Of a stretch of 64,000 bases of DNA, positions 1-7,456 are shown one piece after another. The stretch's first letter is position 1; the number at the start of each line of letters is the position of its first letter. The notes below the pieces were generated by a model. The model was not told where the DNA came from. It was given only the letters and a program-made list of their open reading frames with translations, and searched no databases. This DNA is from a virus, in IMG/VR virus record IMGVR_UViG_3300037189_021352, positions 1 through 64,000 of that record; one strand, given 5' to 3'. The translations under genes and the position numbers were made by a program.

Positions 1-1
1 C

Positions 2-316
2 AATCAATTGACCAGCTTGCAATATGCTCCGAGTATTGTTGGAGGTGATTTCTATTGTGGCGGCAATCAATTGACCAGCTTGCAAGGTGCTCCGAGTACT
101 GTTGGAGGTGCTTTCACTTGTAACTACAATCAATTGACCAGCTTGCAAGGGGCACCAAGTTCTGTTGGTGGTGGTTTCTATTGCGACAACAATCACTTGA
201 CTAGCTTACAAGGGGCTCCAAGTACTGTTAGTGGTAATTTCTATTGTTACTACAATCAATTATCTAGCTTGCAATATGCTCCGAGTACTGTTGGTGGTAG
301 TTTCAATTGTTACTAC
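2..316 (+). repeat. Five tandem 63-bp coding repeats
   Basis: Units begin at 2, 65, 128, 191 and 254 and each encodes 21 residues starting Asn-Gln/His-Leu. They are similar enough at DNA level for recombination to change copy number. The array probably extends to the left of the window. Confidence 0.85.
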
Positions 317-1198
317 AATCAATTCTCATTTCCTATTATTTCACCGGATGTTGCTAATGTTTATTGGGAATATGCTTCAAACAACGCTCGCAAACATGCT
401 ACCTATCACCACTATATCTTTGGCAATTATTATATGGATGTAGCCACTGCTGTGGTAGGAACTGTATTATATACGGCTTCAGATAGTAATACAGTAGTAG
501 CTAATGCATCTTTTAATACAACAACTAATACAGTTTATACCAACGGAAATGGAGAAATTACTAGTATAGCGGAACTATGGTATAAAGATTCCTCTAATGC
601 CCATCGAGCAGTTACACTTCACGGTAACGTGACTTCAACAAATCTAGGAGGCGGGGTAAGAGTTGCAAATTTTACCGGTGATAATACTAGTTATCTGGAT
701 GTAAACATATCCGGTGTAGGTACTGGTGATTTCACGTTTGAAACATTTTTGAAATCCAATCTTACAAATCCTTCAACCACGCCTTGTATAGTAGATTCAA
801 GAAATAGCGGCACATCATTTAATCCAGTTCAAGGAAACAGCGGTCAAATCAGGGCTTCAGATGATACCATAGACCAAGATTTGGGTGTTTTAGCTTATGG
901 AGCTTGGCATCACTTGGCGATTGTGAGAACTGGTGGACATAGATATTATTATGTGGATGGAGTTCTTAAACTAACTTCAACAGACAATAACCGCAACATA
1001 TCAGACGGCCAATGGCTCATAGGAGCTTGTATTGTTCACAGTGGATATGATTGGAATGGTCAATTAGCCAGCATGCGCTTGTCTAAGACAGCCCGTTACA
1101 GTGGTTCTAGCTTAACAGTTCCGACAGCTATTCATACGCCAGACTCAAACGACGTATTTGTGTTAAACTTTGGTGCCTCTGCAGTACCAACCGTGTAA
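2..1198 (+). CDS. Adhesin / tail-fibre protein with 21-residue repeats and a LamG-like domain (5'-partial)
   Basis: The reading frame is open from the window edge, so the N-terminus is missing. The first ~105 residues are five near-identical 21-residue units of the type NQLTSLQGAPSTVGGxFxC followed by one decayed unit, a leucine-rich-repeat-like pattern with one Cys per unit. After a short linker comes a concanavalin A/LamG-like jelly-roll (residues ~215-385 of the visible part) with the typical segments GDFTFETFLKS, GAWHHLAIVR and YYYVDGVL. Such domains bind glycans, and the combination is usual for phage receptor-binding fibres or surface adhesins. The gene ends 3 bp before a glycosyltransferase and stands next to a collagen-like fibre gene, so I infer a virion fibre. 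The exact role is not shown by the sequence. Confidence 0.7.
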   Translation, partial: NQLTSLQYAPSIVGGDFYCGGNQLTSLQGAPSTVGGAFTCNYNQLTSLQGAPSSVGGGFYCDNNHLTSLQGAPSTVSGNFYCYYNQLSSLQYAPSTVGGSFNCYYNQFSFPIISPDVANVYWEYASNNARKHATYHHYIFGNYYMDVATAVVGTVLYTASDSNTVVANASFNTTTNTVYTNGNGEITSIAELWYKDSSNAHRAVTLHGNVTSTNLGGGVRVANFTGDNTSYLDVNISGVGTGDFTFETFLKSNLTNPSTTPCIVDSRNSGTSFNPVQGNSGQIRASDDTIDQDLGVLAYGAWHHLAIVRTGGHRYYYVDGVLKLTSTDNNRNISDGQWLIGACIVHSGYDWNGQLASMRLSKTARYSGSSLTVPTAIHTPDSNDVFVLNFGASAVPTV

Positions 1199-1201
1199 AG
1201 T

Positions 1202-2746
1202 ATGAAAATATCAATACCCAACAAAGAATCTATTGACATAGAAACTTTGAAAAAGGTATTGGTTACAGGATTAAAAAACACTGCAGGTCCCATCCCTGCA
1301 GTGTTTTCTTTTGAAATACCTGTAACTGATATCTTAAATTTGAAGGAATATGAAATATCTGATAATTTAATAGAGCAAATAGAAACTATACAATTTAAGT
1401 ATATTCATTCAAATGCTATAAAAATAGGTAATTGGTATAACAAAAAAAAATTGCCCAATTTAATTATTGATATGAAAATAGGGATACCTCAAACTTTACA
1501 AGTAAAAAAAATTAAAAATCTTCAATTGGAAGTGGTTAAAGATGAACAAATTATTTTAACAAATAAAATAAACCTTGAAAAAATATCAATTGGTTTTGTA
1601 AATTTAACACAAGATGTTTATAAAACCTGTAATAAATTGCAATATAGAATTGTTTATAAAAACAGTATTACAGATATTATAAAATATGACAACAAGGCAG
1701 ATGCTCTTTATAATTCCCTAGCCTCTGGTGCTCACCTTTGTGTAAGACATAAAATTTCAAATGTCTATAAAGATACACTCGAGGATAGATTGCTTTGTTT
1801 AAAAGAAATAGATAAAAAAATAGAACAAGCTTTTATACATGATAATGAACCAGAGGGTTTGAAGAATTTAATATATTACTGTGTTTATTTTGATAAAGGT
1901 TATACAAATTTGTTAAATTTATCTATAAATTCTATACTACAAAATAGTAAATCTTCTTTTGATATAATGATTATTACAGATGAAGATACTAAAAAAATTG
2001 TAGAAACTTTATCATTTACTAAAAAAATTAAGCCATTATTTTTTATAACAGAAACTCCTGGAGACGGAGTAGATGCGTCTCAAAAGAAAACTCAAATTTA
2101 TAATTGGAACAGAATAAATGATTATAAAAAAATATTATTTTTAGATTGTGATATAGTTTGTACTAAGGATATTAATAAAATATTCAGCTTAGAATACAAA
2201 CCAGGTTTTATATACGGAGCAAAACCCTTGACTTTAGATTACGGAGCACATAAGGGAGTGTGGCACGGTTTTCCTTTTTTAGGACAAGAAATGGTGGATG
2301 AAATGAGAGAAGCTAAACAAATGCCCTTTAATGCTGGACAATTCTTTTTCATTAATACTAAGAGAATGAAATATCATTTTAACAATGTTAATTGGTTGAT
2401 GGAAAATTGGTCAGGTGAATATTTTTTTGAACAAGCCTTTATGTGTTATTATTTCGGCAAGGCATATTCTATTGGAAATAATCTCTTAGACAATCATGTA
2501 ACTTTAATTAATACTACGAATGATATGAAATATATCTTTAATGACAATACACATTTGATTCATTTCATAGCTCCTCCGTTACAAGCAGATAAAAAAATAA
2601 AATTTATTGAAAATTATTTTAAGAAAAATTTAACACTAAAAGTTAAATTTTTAACATTTTTTAGAAAAACTTTTATATATGCCTTATTCAAAAAAATACA
2701 ATCTTTTTTTCATACACATTCCAAAGACCGCAGGGACTACTATTGA
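1202..2746 (+). CDS. Glycosyltransferase, GT8-like, with unknown N-terminal domain
   Basis: The C-terminal part (residues ~225-480) looks like a nucleotide-sugar glycosyltransferase: a Rossmann-like start (NLIYYCVYFDKGY), a DxD-type metal site in LFLDCDIVCTKD (residues ~313-324), then FNAGQFFFIN and a late HFIAPP segment as in GT8 enzymes. The first ~220 residues match nothing I recognise. The start is 3 bp after the preceding stop. A strong terminator-like hairpin lies inside codons ~25-36, so either the hairpin attenuates this gene or the true start is further downstream; the next in-frame ATG is near codon 92. The 3' end overlaps the sulfotransferase gene by 68 bp. Likely role, by inference: glycosylation of fibres or surface glycan. 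Confidence 0.7.
   Translation: MKISIPNKESIDIETLKKVLVTGLKNTAGPIPAVFSFEIPVTDILNLKEYEISDNLIEQIETIQFKYIHSNAIKIGNWYNKKKLPNLIIDMKIGIPQTLQVKKIKNLQLEVVKDEQIILTNKINLEKISIGFVNLTQDVYKTCNKLQYRIVYKNSITDIIKYDNKADALYNSLASGAHLCVRHKISNVYKDTLEDRLLCLKEIDKKIEQAFIHDNEPEGLKNLIYYCVYFDKGYTNLLNLSINSILQNSKSSFDIMIITDEDTKKIVETLSFTKKIKPLFFITETPGDGVDASQKKTQIYNWNRINDYKKILFLDCDIVCTKDINKIFSLEYKPGFIYGAKPLTLDYGAHKGVWHGFPFLGQEMVDEMREAKQMPFNAGQFFFINTKRMKYHFNNVNWLMENWSGEYFFEQAFMCYYFGKAYSIGNNLLDNHVTLINTTNDMKYIFNDNTHLIHFIAPPLQADKKIKFIENYFKKNLTLKVKFLTFFRKTFIYALFKKIQSFFHTHSKDRRDYY
1275..1312 (+). terminator. Strong terminator-like hairpin inside the glycosyltransferase ORF
   Basis: A perfect 13-bp inverted repeat (1275-1287 with 1295-1307, GC-rich core CACTGCAGG) encloses a 7-nt loop and runs into a T-rich tract (TTTTCTTTT). 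It would serve as the terminator of the upstream fibre gene, yet it lies 73 bp into the next ORF. Confidence 0.75.
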
Positions 2747-3299
2747 AAAGTCTTTGGACATGCTAAAAAATGATTGCCTATTTTCAGAAAGAAAATATGA
2801 AGGCAAAAATGTTACAGCTCAGCATTTTACATTGACAGAGATAGAAGAAGTGATGGGCTCTAAAATTAATAACTATGATATTTTTACAATAGTTAGAAAT
2901 CCTTTTGACAGAATTGTATCTGAATATCTTCATATTAAATACAATGATTGGGCCATCTCCTATAAAAATTTATCATTTGAAGATTTTATAGCTAAATCTT
3001 TAAATACATTAACTGAAGAAAGAATCCGTATATTTGATGCTCATCTTGAATTACAATCATCCTTCTTACAAGGCAACAATAACAATCGAGTAAAAATTTT
3101 TAAATATGAAAATTTAAATGAAGTATTTGAATGGCTTAAAATTACAACGAAAGAGTCTCTTGTATTTGGACATGAAAGAAAATCAGACCGAAAACACTAT
3201 AAGGAATATTTTACAAATTCTAACACTGTTGAGAGAGTAATTAACTTTTATGCAAAAGATTTTGAATTATTTGGATATTCTACGCAAATTAAAACTTAA
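2679..3299 (+). CDS. PAPS-dependent sulfotransferase (Sulfotransfer_2-like)
   Basis: The N-terminus carries the 5'-phosphosulfate-binding loop FFIHIPKTAGTT (residues 10-21), and residues ~69-80 carry the 3'-phosphate-binding element IVRNPFDRIVSEY. Both are hallmarks of the Golgi-type carbohydrate sulfotransferase family. At 206 residues it is a compact single domain. It would move sulfate from PAPS to a hydroxyl of a glycan. The gene starts inside the 3' end of the glycosyltransferase gene (68-bp overlap, +1 frame), suggesting translational coupling. Its neighbours are glycosyltransferases and fibre genes, so I infer that it sulfates a glycan built by them. Sulfotransferases are uncommon in phages. 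Confidence 0.8.
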   Translation: MPYSKKYNLFFIHIPKTAGTTIEKSLDMLKNDCLFSERKYEGKNVTAQHFTLTEIEEVMGSKINNYDIFTIVRNPFDRIVSEYLHIKYNDWAISYKNLSFEDFIAKSLNTLTEERIRIFDAHLELQSSFLQGNNNNRVKIFKYENLNEVFEWLKITTKESLVFGHERKSDRKHYKEYFTNSNTVERVINFYAKDFELFGYSTQIKT

Positions 3300-3334
3300 A
3301 TTAAAAATTATATCAAAAATCTCTCTCTCTAAAC

Positions 3335-3342
3335 TATAAGTA
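3335..3342 (+). promoter_or_regulatory. Possible late promoter TATAAGTA
   Basis: This T4-late-type octamer lies 27 nt before the collagen-like fibre gene. The spacing is longer than at most other copies in the window, so support is moderate. Confidence 0.4.
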
Positions 3343-3369
3343 TTAATAGTCTGTTTATTTTAAAATATT

Positions 3370-4821
3370 ATGTCTTTACAAATTGTTTCCAACCTTCAAT
3401 CATCTGGGTCCTTTAACCTTCAAAGTTTAAGTGCGGTTAATTTAACTGCATCTCAAGGTGTTAGTTCTTTAAACGTTTATGCAGCTAATTCTGTTGGTGT
3501 GGGTATTTCCTCTCCTACAGAAAAACTTCATGTAGTTGGTAATGTATTAATTACCGGCAGTTTATCTGCTTTAGGAGATGTTACTCGTTTAGAAACTACG
3601 GTTACAGAAGTCAGTGCCTTGTATATTACCAATACTGGTTCCGGTCCTGCATTGACTGTCACACAAACCGGAGATGCCGCTATTGCAGCTTTTTATGATG
3701 AAAATAATCAAATAAGTTTATATGTAGATGGTCATACAGATAGACCCGGACATGTTGGTGTTGGCACAGAAACTCCTAATGAAAAATTAACTGTTGTTGG
3801 AAATATTTCTGCTACAGGATACATATACGGGGATATAGGCCCTTCCATGGCATTGATAGTTACAGGAGCCTGGAGTTCTTCTGCTTCTTATGCTCCTGGA
3901 TATATTGTGGAATATAACGGTTCTAGTTATATAAGCAAAACCTCAAACAGCAACAAGCAACCGGATACAAATAGCTCTGATTGGAATTTATTTGTTGAAA
4001 AAGGAGATCAAGGTCCTCAAGGTACTCAAGGCAATCAAGGTGCACAAGGAGATCAAGGTTCACAAGGAGATCAAGGCGCTCAGGGAGATCAAGGTGCGCA
4101 AGGAAACCAAGGAGATCAAGGTTCTCAAGGTGATCAAGGAGCTCAAGGAGATCAAGGCGCACAAGGTGCACAAGGAGATCAAGGTTCTCAAGGTGCACAA
4201 GGCGATCAAGGTGCACAAGGCGATCAAGGTGCACAAGGTGATCAAGGTGCACAAGGTGATCAAGGTGCACAAGGTTCACAAGGTGATCAAGGTGCACAAG
4301 GTGATCAAGGTGCTCAAGGAGATCAAGGTGCTCAAGGAGATCAAGGAGCTCAAGGTTCACAAGGTGATCAAGGTGCACAAGGTGATCAAGGATCACAAGG
4401 TGATCAAGGTTCACAAGGTTCACAAGGTGATCAAGGTGCACAGGGTGATCAAGGCGCTCAGGGCTCACAAGGTGATCAAGGTGATCAAGGTGATCAAGGT
4501 TCACAAGGAGATCAAGGAGCTCAAGGAGATCAAGGAGATCAAGGTTCACAAGGTGATCAAGGCGCACAAGGCGCACAAGGAGATCAAGGAGATCAAGGTG
4601 CAGTTGGTTTGATAAAATATGTAGAGACTGTTACTTTAACAAGTGGTTCACAAAACATTACCATCAACCACAATCTTGACACAGATGTTATTCCAGCAGT
4701 TGTAAATGTAACTTCTGGAGATGTGATATTAGTTGCTGCTACTAAATTGAATTCAAATTCTATGGAATTTGCTTTTGAAAATGTTACAGCTGGTGATTAT
4801 AAATTTATTATCTTTGGGTAA
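3370..4821 (+). CDS. Collagen-like tail fibre protein
   Basis: The N-terminal ~150 residues contain two fibre-type segments, GISSPTEKLHVVGNV and GTETPNEKLTVVGNI, typical of phage fibre shafts. A segment around residues 165-205 (SASYAPGYIVEYNGSSYIS) resembles carbohydrate-binding module 5/12. Residues 212-412 are 67 uninterrupted Gly-X-Y triplets, nearly all Gly-(Asp/Ala/Ser)-Gln, followed by a ~70-residue C-terminal domain likely to start trimerisation. Such proteins form homotrimeric fibres. Proline is almost absent from the triplets, so stability must come from Asp/Gln side-chain contacts. The gene is followed directly by an intrinsic terminator and flanked on both sides by glycosyltransferases. 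Confidence 0.85.
   Translation: MSLQIVSNLQSSGSFNLQSLSAVNLTASQGVSSLNVYAANSVGVGISSPTEKLHVVGNVLITGSLSALGDVTRLETTVTEVSALYITNTGSGPALTVTQTGDAAIAAFYDENNQISLYVDGHTDRPGHVGVGTETPNEKLTVVGNISATGYIYGDIGPSMALIVTGAWSSSASYAPGYIVEYNGSSYISKTSNSNKQPDTNSSDWNLFVEKGDQGPQGTQGNQGAQGDQGSQGDQGAQGDQGAQGNQGDQGSQGDQGAQGDQGAQGAQGDQGSQGAQGDQGAQGDQGAQGDQGAQGDQGAQGSQGDQGAQGDQGAQGDQGAQGDQGAQGSQGDQGAQGDQGSQGDQGSQGSQGDQGAQGDQGAQGSQGDQGDQGDQGSQGDQGAQGDQGDQGSQGDQGAQGAQGDQGDQGAVGLIKYVETVTLTSGSQNITINHNLDTDVIPAVVNVTSGDVILVAATKLNSNSMEFAFENVTAGDYKFIIFG
4003..4605 (+). repeat. Collagen-type 9-bp tandem repeat array (67 triplets)
   Basis: This array of 67 nine-base units of the type GGT-GAT-CAA / GGT-GCA-CAA encodes Gly-X-Gln. Its low complexity keeps long frames open in the other phases and on the antisense strand. 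It is likely variable in length and hard to assemble. Confidence 0.95.
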
Positions 4822-4844
4822 TAATTAATTTAAGATTAAAACAT

Positions 4845-4877
4845 AAAAAGAGGTCTCATTATGAGACCTCTTTTTTT
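4845..4877 (+). terminator. Intrinsic terminator
   Basis: The hairpin AGAGGTCTCAT / ATGAGACCTCT is followed by seven T, 24 bp after the stop codon of the collagen-like gene. The A-rich left arm makes it potentially bidirectional. Confidence 0.92.
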
Positions 4878-4926
4878 ATGGTTTAGCTAGTTATATTTTT
4901 ATTATTGGTTATAATTATGTTCTTAA

Positions 4927-6108
4927 ATGAAGCTTTCAATTTTTACGCCGACCAATAATATTCAGTGGTTAGATTTGCCATATCAATCTATATCCAAACA
5001 AATAGATTTAGATTTAAATTTAGATGTAGAATGGATAATTGTTCCAAACAATAATGTAGAAATACCTTCAGAAATACAAAACAAAAGATGGGTTCGTGTG
5101 GTTAGATGTTCTTCTGAATTAAAAAATATAGGAGCTTTAAAACATTTTGCATGTGAACAAGCAACCGGTGATGTCTTTATAGAACTAGATCACGATGACG
5201 AATTGTTGCCTGGTTCATTAAGAAGAATACATGACGAAATGAAAGACAAACCTAATTCATTTTTGTATTCAGACAAAACTGTAAAAAGACATGACAACAA
5301 ACCACAGATATATGGACATGTTTGGGGATGGGAACATTATAATTGGAATGATCAAATAATTAATAAAGGATTTTTACCAGATGCTAGGTCTTTGTGTCAA
5401 ATTTTTTATGCTCCAGATCATGTAAGAGTCTGGTCTCGAGAATCTTATAAACTCTCAGGAGGACATGATAAGTCTTTATTTGTTGGGGATGATCACGATT
5501 TAGTCATTCGAACTTATCTAGCTGGTTCTGAATTTATCTTTATCCAAGAACCTCTTTATAATTATTTTATTCACGGAAATAATTCTTGGTTGCAAAATTG
5601 TGACAAGGTTCAAAAACAACAACATAATAATACTGAAAAACATCTGAGACCTTTGATTAAAGAATGGTGTAGACGAGAAAATTTGTCGATTATAAATTAT
5701 CCTTCTGAGAAATTTACGGAAGCACAACCAAACAGTATTGGATGTATTATAGCTAATGATGTTATAGCTTCTATATCAGCTGGAGCTTCGGTGATAGAAT
5801 TCATGAATAAGTGTTATGAACTATTGGTTCCTGGTGGTTGGTTGCAAATTGATGTACCCTCTACAGACGGAAGAGGAGCATTTTGTGATCCTATGCATGT
5901 GTCTTTTTGGAATGAATTAAGTTTTAGATATTATACTAATAAAAACTTTTCTAAATTTATTCCACAATACAAAGGAAGATTTCAACAAGTTATTTTAAAA
6001 ACTCACATGCCAAGTAAATGGCATCAAGATAATAATGTGCCATATGTTCGATCAGATATGTGTGCCATTAAAAAGAATCATCGTTTGGCTGGGTATTGTT
6101 ATATTTAA
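4927..6108 (+). CDS. GT2 glycosyltransferase fused to a partial methyltransferase
   Basis: Residues 1-~245 form a GT-A family 2 glycosyltransferase: the start LSIFTPTNN, the acidic metal site ELDHDDELLPGS (residues ~92-103) and a later GDDHD. From ~residue 262 the sequence changes to the second half of a class I SAM methyltransferase: IIANDVIASI, then CYELLVPGGWLQIDVPSTDG and a DPMH/FW element. The SAM-binding motif I (GxGxG) expected upstream is not present, so the methyltransferase half looks truncated. The family knowledge is GT2 transfer from a nucleotide sugar; fibre or surface-glycan decoration is inferred from neighbours. The next gene starts immediately after the stop codon. Confidence 0.75.
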   Translation: MKLSIFTPTNNIQWLDLPYQSISKQIDLDLNLDVEWIIVPNNNVEIPSEIQNKRWVRVVRCSSELKNIGALKHFACEQATGDVFIELDHDDELLPGSLRRIHDEMKDKPNSFLYSDKTVKRHDNKPQIYGHVWGWEHYNWNDQIINKGFLPDARSLCQIFYAPDHVRVWSRESYKLSGGHDKSLFVGDDHDLVIRTYLAGSEFIFIQEPLYNYFIHGNNSWLQNCDKVQKQQHNNTEKHLRPLIKEWCRRENLSIINYPSEKFTEAQPNSIGCIIANDVIASISAGASVIEFMNKCYELLVPGGWLQIDVPSTDGRGAFCDPMHVSFWNELSFRYYTNKNFSKFIPQYKGRFQQVILKTHMPSKWHQDNNVPYVRSDMCAIKKNHRLAGYCYI

Positions 6109-6741
6109 ATGCAACCTGTAGTAGCTATTATAACTCCAACCTATAACAGATCATTAGAGGTATTGGATCGGTGTATAAGGTCTGTTCAGTGGCAAAACTA
6201 TGGCATAAACAATATAAAACATTTCATATGTCATGATGGTCCAAATCCAGAAAAGGAAAAATATGAAAAATATTTTTTAGATAATCAATGGTCTAATACT
6301 TTTTATTCTGAATTAGAAGTTAACACAAATTCTTATGGAGCCGGTGTGCGTCAATATATTCTAGATAATCTAAAAGCTGAAGAAGTAAAATATATAGTAC
6401 ATTTGGATGACGATAATTTAATATTTCCAGAATTTGTTTTTGAACATGTTAACATTTTAGAAAACAATGAAGATGTATATTTTTCCATATGTAAAATTAT
6501 TCACATGGGCCCTCTGCCTTCTAAATTAGGAAATCCGCCACAGATAATTAACGGCACTCCTCCAGTATTTCAAAATATAGATACATTGCAAATTATGGTA
6601 AAAACTAGTGCTATGCAAACTTGTGGTTGGACTCAAAATAGGGGTAAACAAGGGTATTGTAATGACGGATACACTTATGAACGTCTAGGTTTAATGTTTA
6701 AATGGATAGAATTGCCTAGATTGTTGGCTGTACACCTATAA
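6109..6741 (+). CDS. GT2 family glycosyltransferase
   Basis: This compact GT-A enzyme has the family start VVAIITPTYNR (residues 4-14), a base-contact region with FICHDGPN and the metal-binding DDD in IVHLDDDNLIFPEF (residues ~101-114). The C-terminal third contains the acceptor-side motif NDGYTYERLG. At 210 residues it has no extra domain. Its ATG follows the TAA of the preceding glycosyltransferase without a gap, so the two are translated as one operon. The acceptor cannot be told from the sequence. Confidence 0.82.
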   Translation: MQPVVAIITPTYNRSLEVLDRCIRSVQWQNYGINNIKHFICHDGPNPEKEKYEKYFLDNQWSNTFYSELEVNTNSYGAGVRQYILDNLKAEEVKYIVHLDDDNLIFPEFVFEHVNILENNEDVYFSICKIIHMGPLPSKLGNPPQIINGTPPVFQNIDTLQIMVKTSAMQTCGWTQNRGKQGYCNDGYTYERLGLMFKWIELPRLLAVHL

Positions 6742-6750
6742 ATATAAATA
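6737..6750 (+). promoter_or_regulatory. Late promoter, doubled TATAAATA
   Basis: Two overlapping perfect TATAAATA octamers occupy 6737-6744 and 6743-6750. The second ends exactly 5 nt before the ATG at 6756. Confidence 0.75.
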
Positions 6751-6755
6751 ATAGT

Positions 6756-6992
6756 ATGAGAATTGTAATACAACCAGAAGTGGCTATTGAATTGCCGGAA
6801 GTCAGGGTATTGGCTGTTAGAGATCAAATACATGACAAAAAAATAATAGCCAAGATTAATGGATTACCAAGAGGAGTTGTATTGTGGGGACCAGCTGAAT
6901 ATGACTCTCCCGAAGCTCAACATTGGACCAATGAATCTGCTAATGACAGGGCATGGCACGTTCTTCAAAAAAATCCAGTGCCTTTTGAATAG
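6756..6992 (+). CDS. Hypothetical protein, 78 aa
   Basis: This small soluble protein has no signal peptide or membrane segment. It begins MRIVIQPEVAIEL and contains a conserved-looking core, GVVLWGPAEYDSPEAQHWT, with a Trp-rich C-terminal half. I do not recognise a family. It has its own late-type promoter with 5-nt spacing and precedes the tmRNA gene, and ends 35 bp before it. Confidence 0.6.
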   Translation: MRIVIQPEVAIELPEVRVLAVRDQIHDKKIIAKINGLPRGVVLWGPAEYDSPEAQHWTNESANDRAWHVLQKNPVPFE

Positions 6993-7027
6993 TCTTATAT
7001 TATATTCTTTATAGTTCTTTAACATTT

Positions 7028-7454
7028 GGGGGCGTATTGGTTTCGACTGAGCGCTGAAAACTTTAGTTGCAATCCGAGGAAGTCTGGTTGGCCTCGTTAA
7101 AAAGCTGGACAAACAAATAAATGCAACTGATAATACAGAAGCACTCTTAGCTGAAGCAACTCACATCATCAACAACTTCGAGGACTACCTCGCAGAAGAA
7201 GAGATGTACGAGCTCGCAGCCTAAAAAACAGAAATGGATCCTATTAAAATTTCTGGAGTAACGTAAGTAGGTTTGAGCAAGATCGTGAAACTCTTTAAAA
7301 ACAAATCGAGAGTAGCTGGTAGACTTCGCGCCAGCAGGTAAGACTAAAAAAATAGCTAACTACCTAAGGTCTAAAGAAAGTTAGCACAATTATGATTGTC
7401 GACGCTAGAGTCTAAGTTTTCAGGACAGGGGTTCAACTCCCCTCGCCTCCACCA
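7028..7454 (+). ncRNA. ssrA: tmRNA (transfer-messenger RNA), one-piece, phage-encoded
   Basis: The 5' end GGGGGCG (7028-7034) pairs with CGCCTCC (7444-7450) to form the alanine-tRNA-like acceptor stem, followed by A and an encoded CCA (7452-7454). A T-arm with loop TTCAACT (7432-7438) sits between AGGGG and CCCCT. Just inside the 5' end is the tmRNA signature TTTCGAC. Helix 2 is formed by GAAAACTTTAG (from ~7057) with CTAAGTTTTC near 7412-7421. The first pseudoknot stem CCGAGG / CCTCG lies at ~7075-7095, as in bacterial tmRNAs. A resume GCA codon at 7123 opens a 33-codon tag frame ending TAA at 7222-7224; the downstream part forms further structured elements. The 427-nt RNA would rescue stalled ribosomes and tag nascent peptides for proteolysis. 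Confidence 0.96.
7123..7224 (+). other. tmRNA tag-peptide reading frame (33 codons)
   Basis: From the GCA resume codon the tag reads ATDNTEALLAEA, then THIINNFEDYLAEEEM, then YELAA and stop. The C-terminal ELAA resembles ClpXP-recognised tag ends (LAA). The length of 33 residues is about three times that of the E. coli tag, and the codons favour C-ending forms unlike the surrounding phage genes. Confidence 0.88.
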
Positions 7455-7456
7455 TT

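Noticed and set aside
2-316. Regular 63-bp repeats considered as a CRISPR array
   Set aside because: The units are coding, in frame, with no unique spacers and no cas genes nearby.
3923-4612. Long antisense (217 residues) and alternate-phase sense (206 residues) open frames across the collagen-like region
   Set aside because: They arise from the 9-bp repeat, have extreme low-complexity composition (Leu/His/Asp or Lys/Val/Ile only) and run against a clear Gly-X-Gln gene with terminator.
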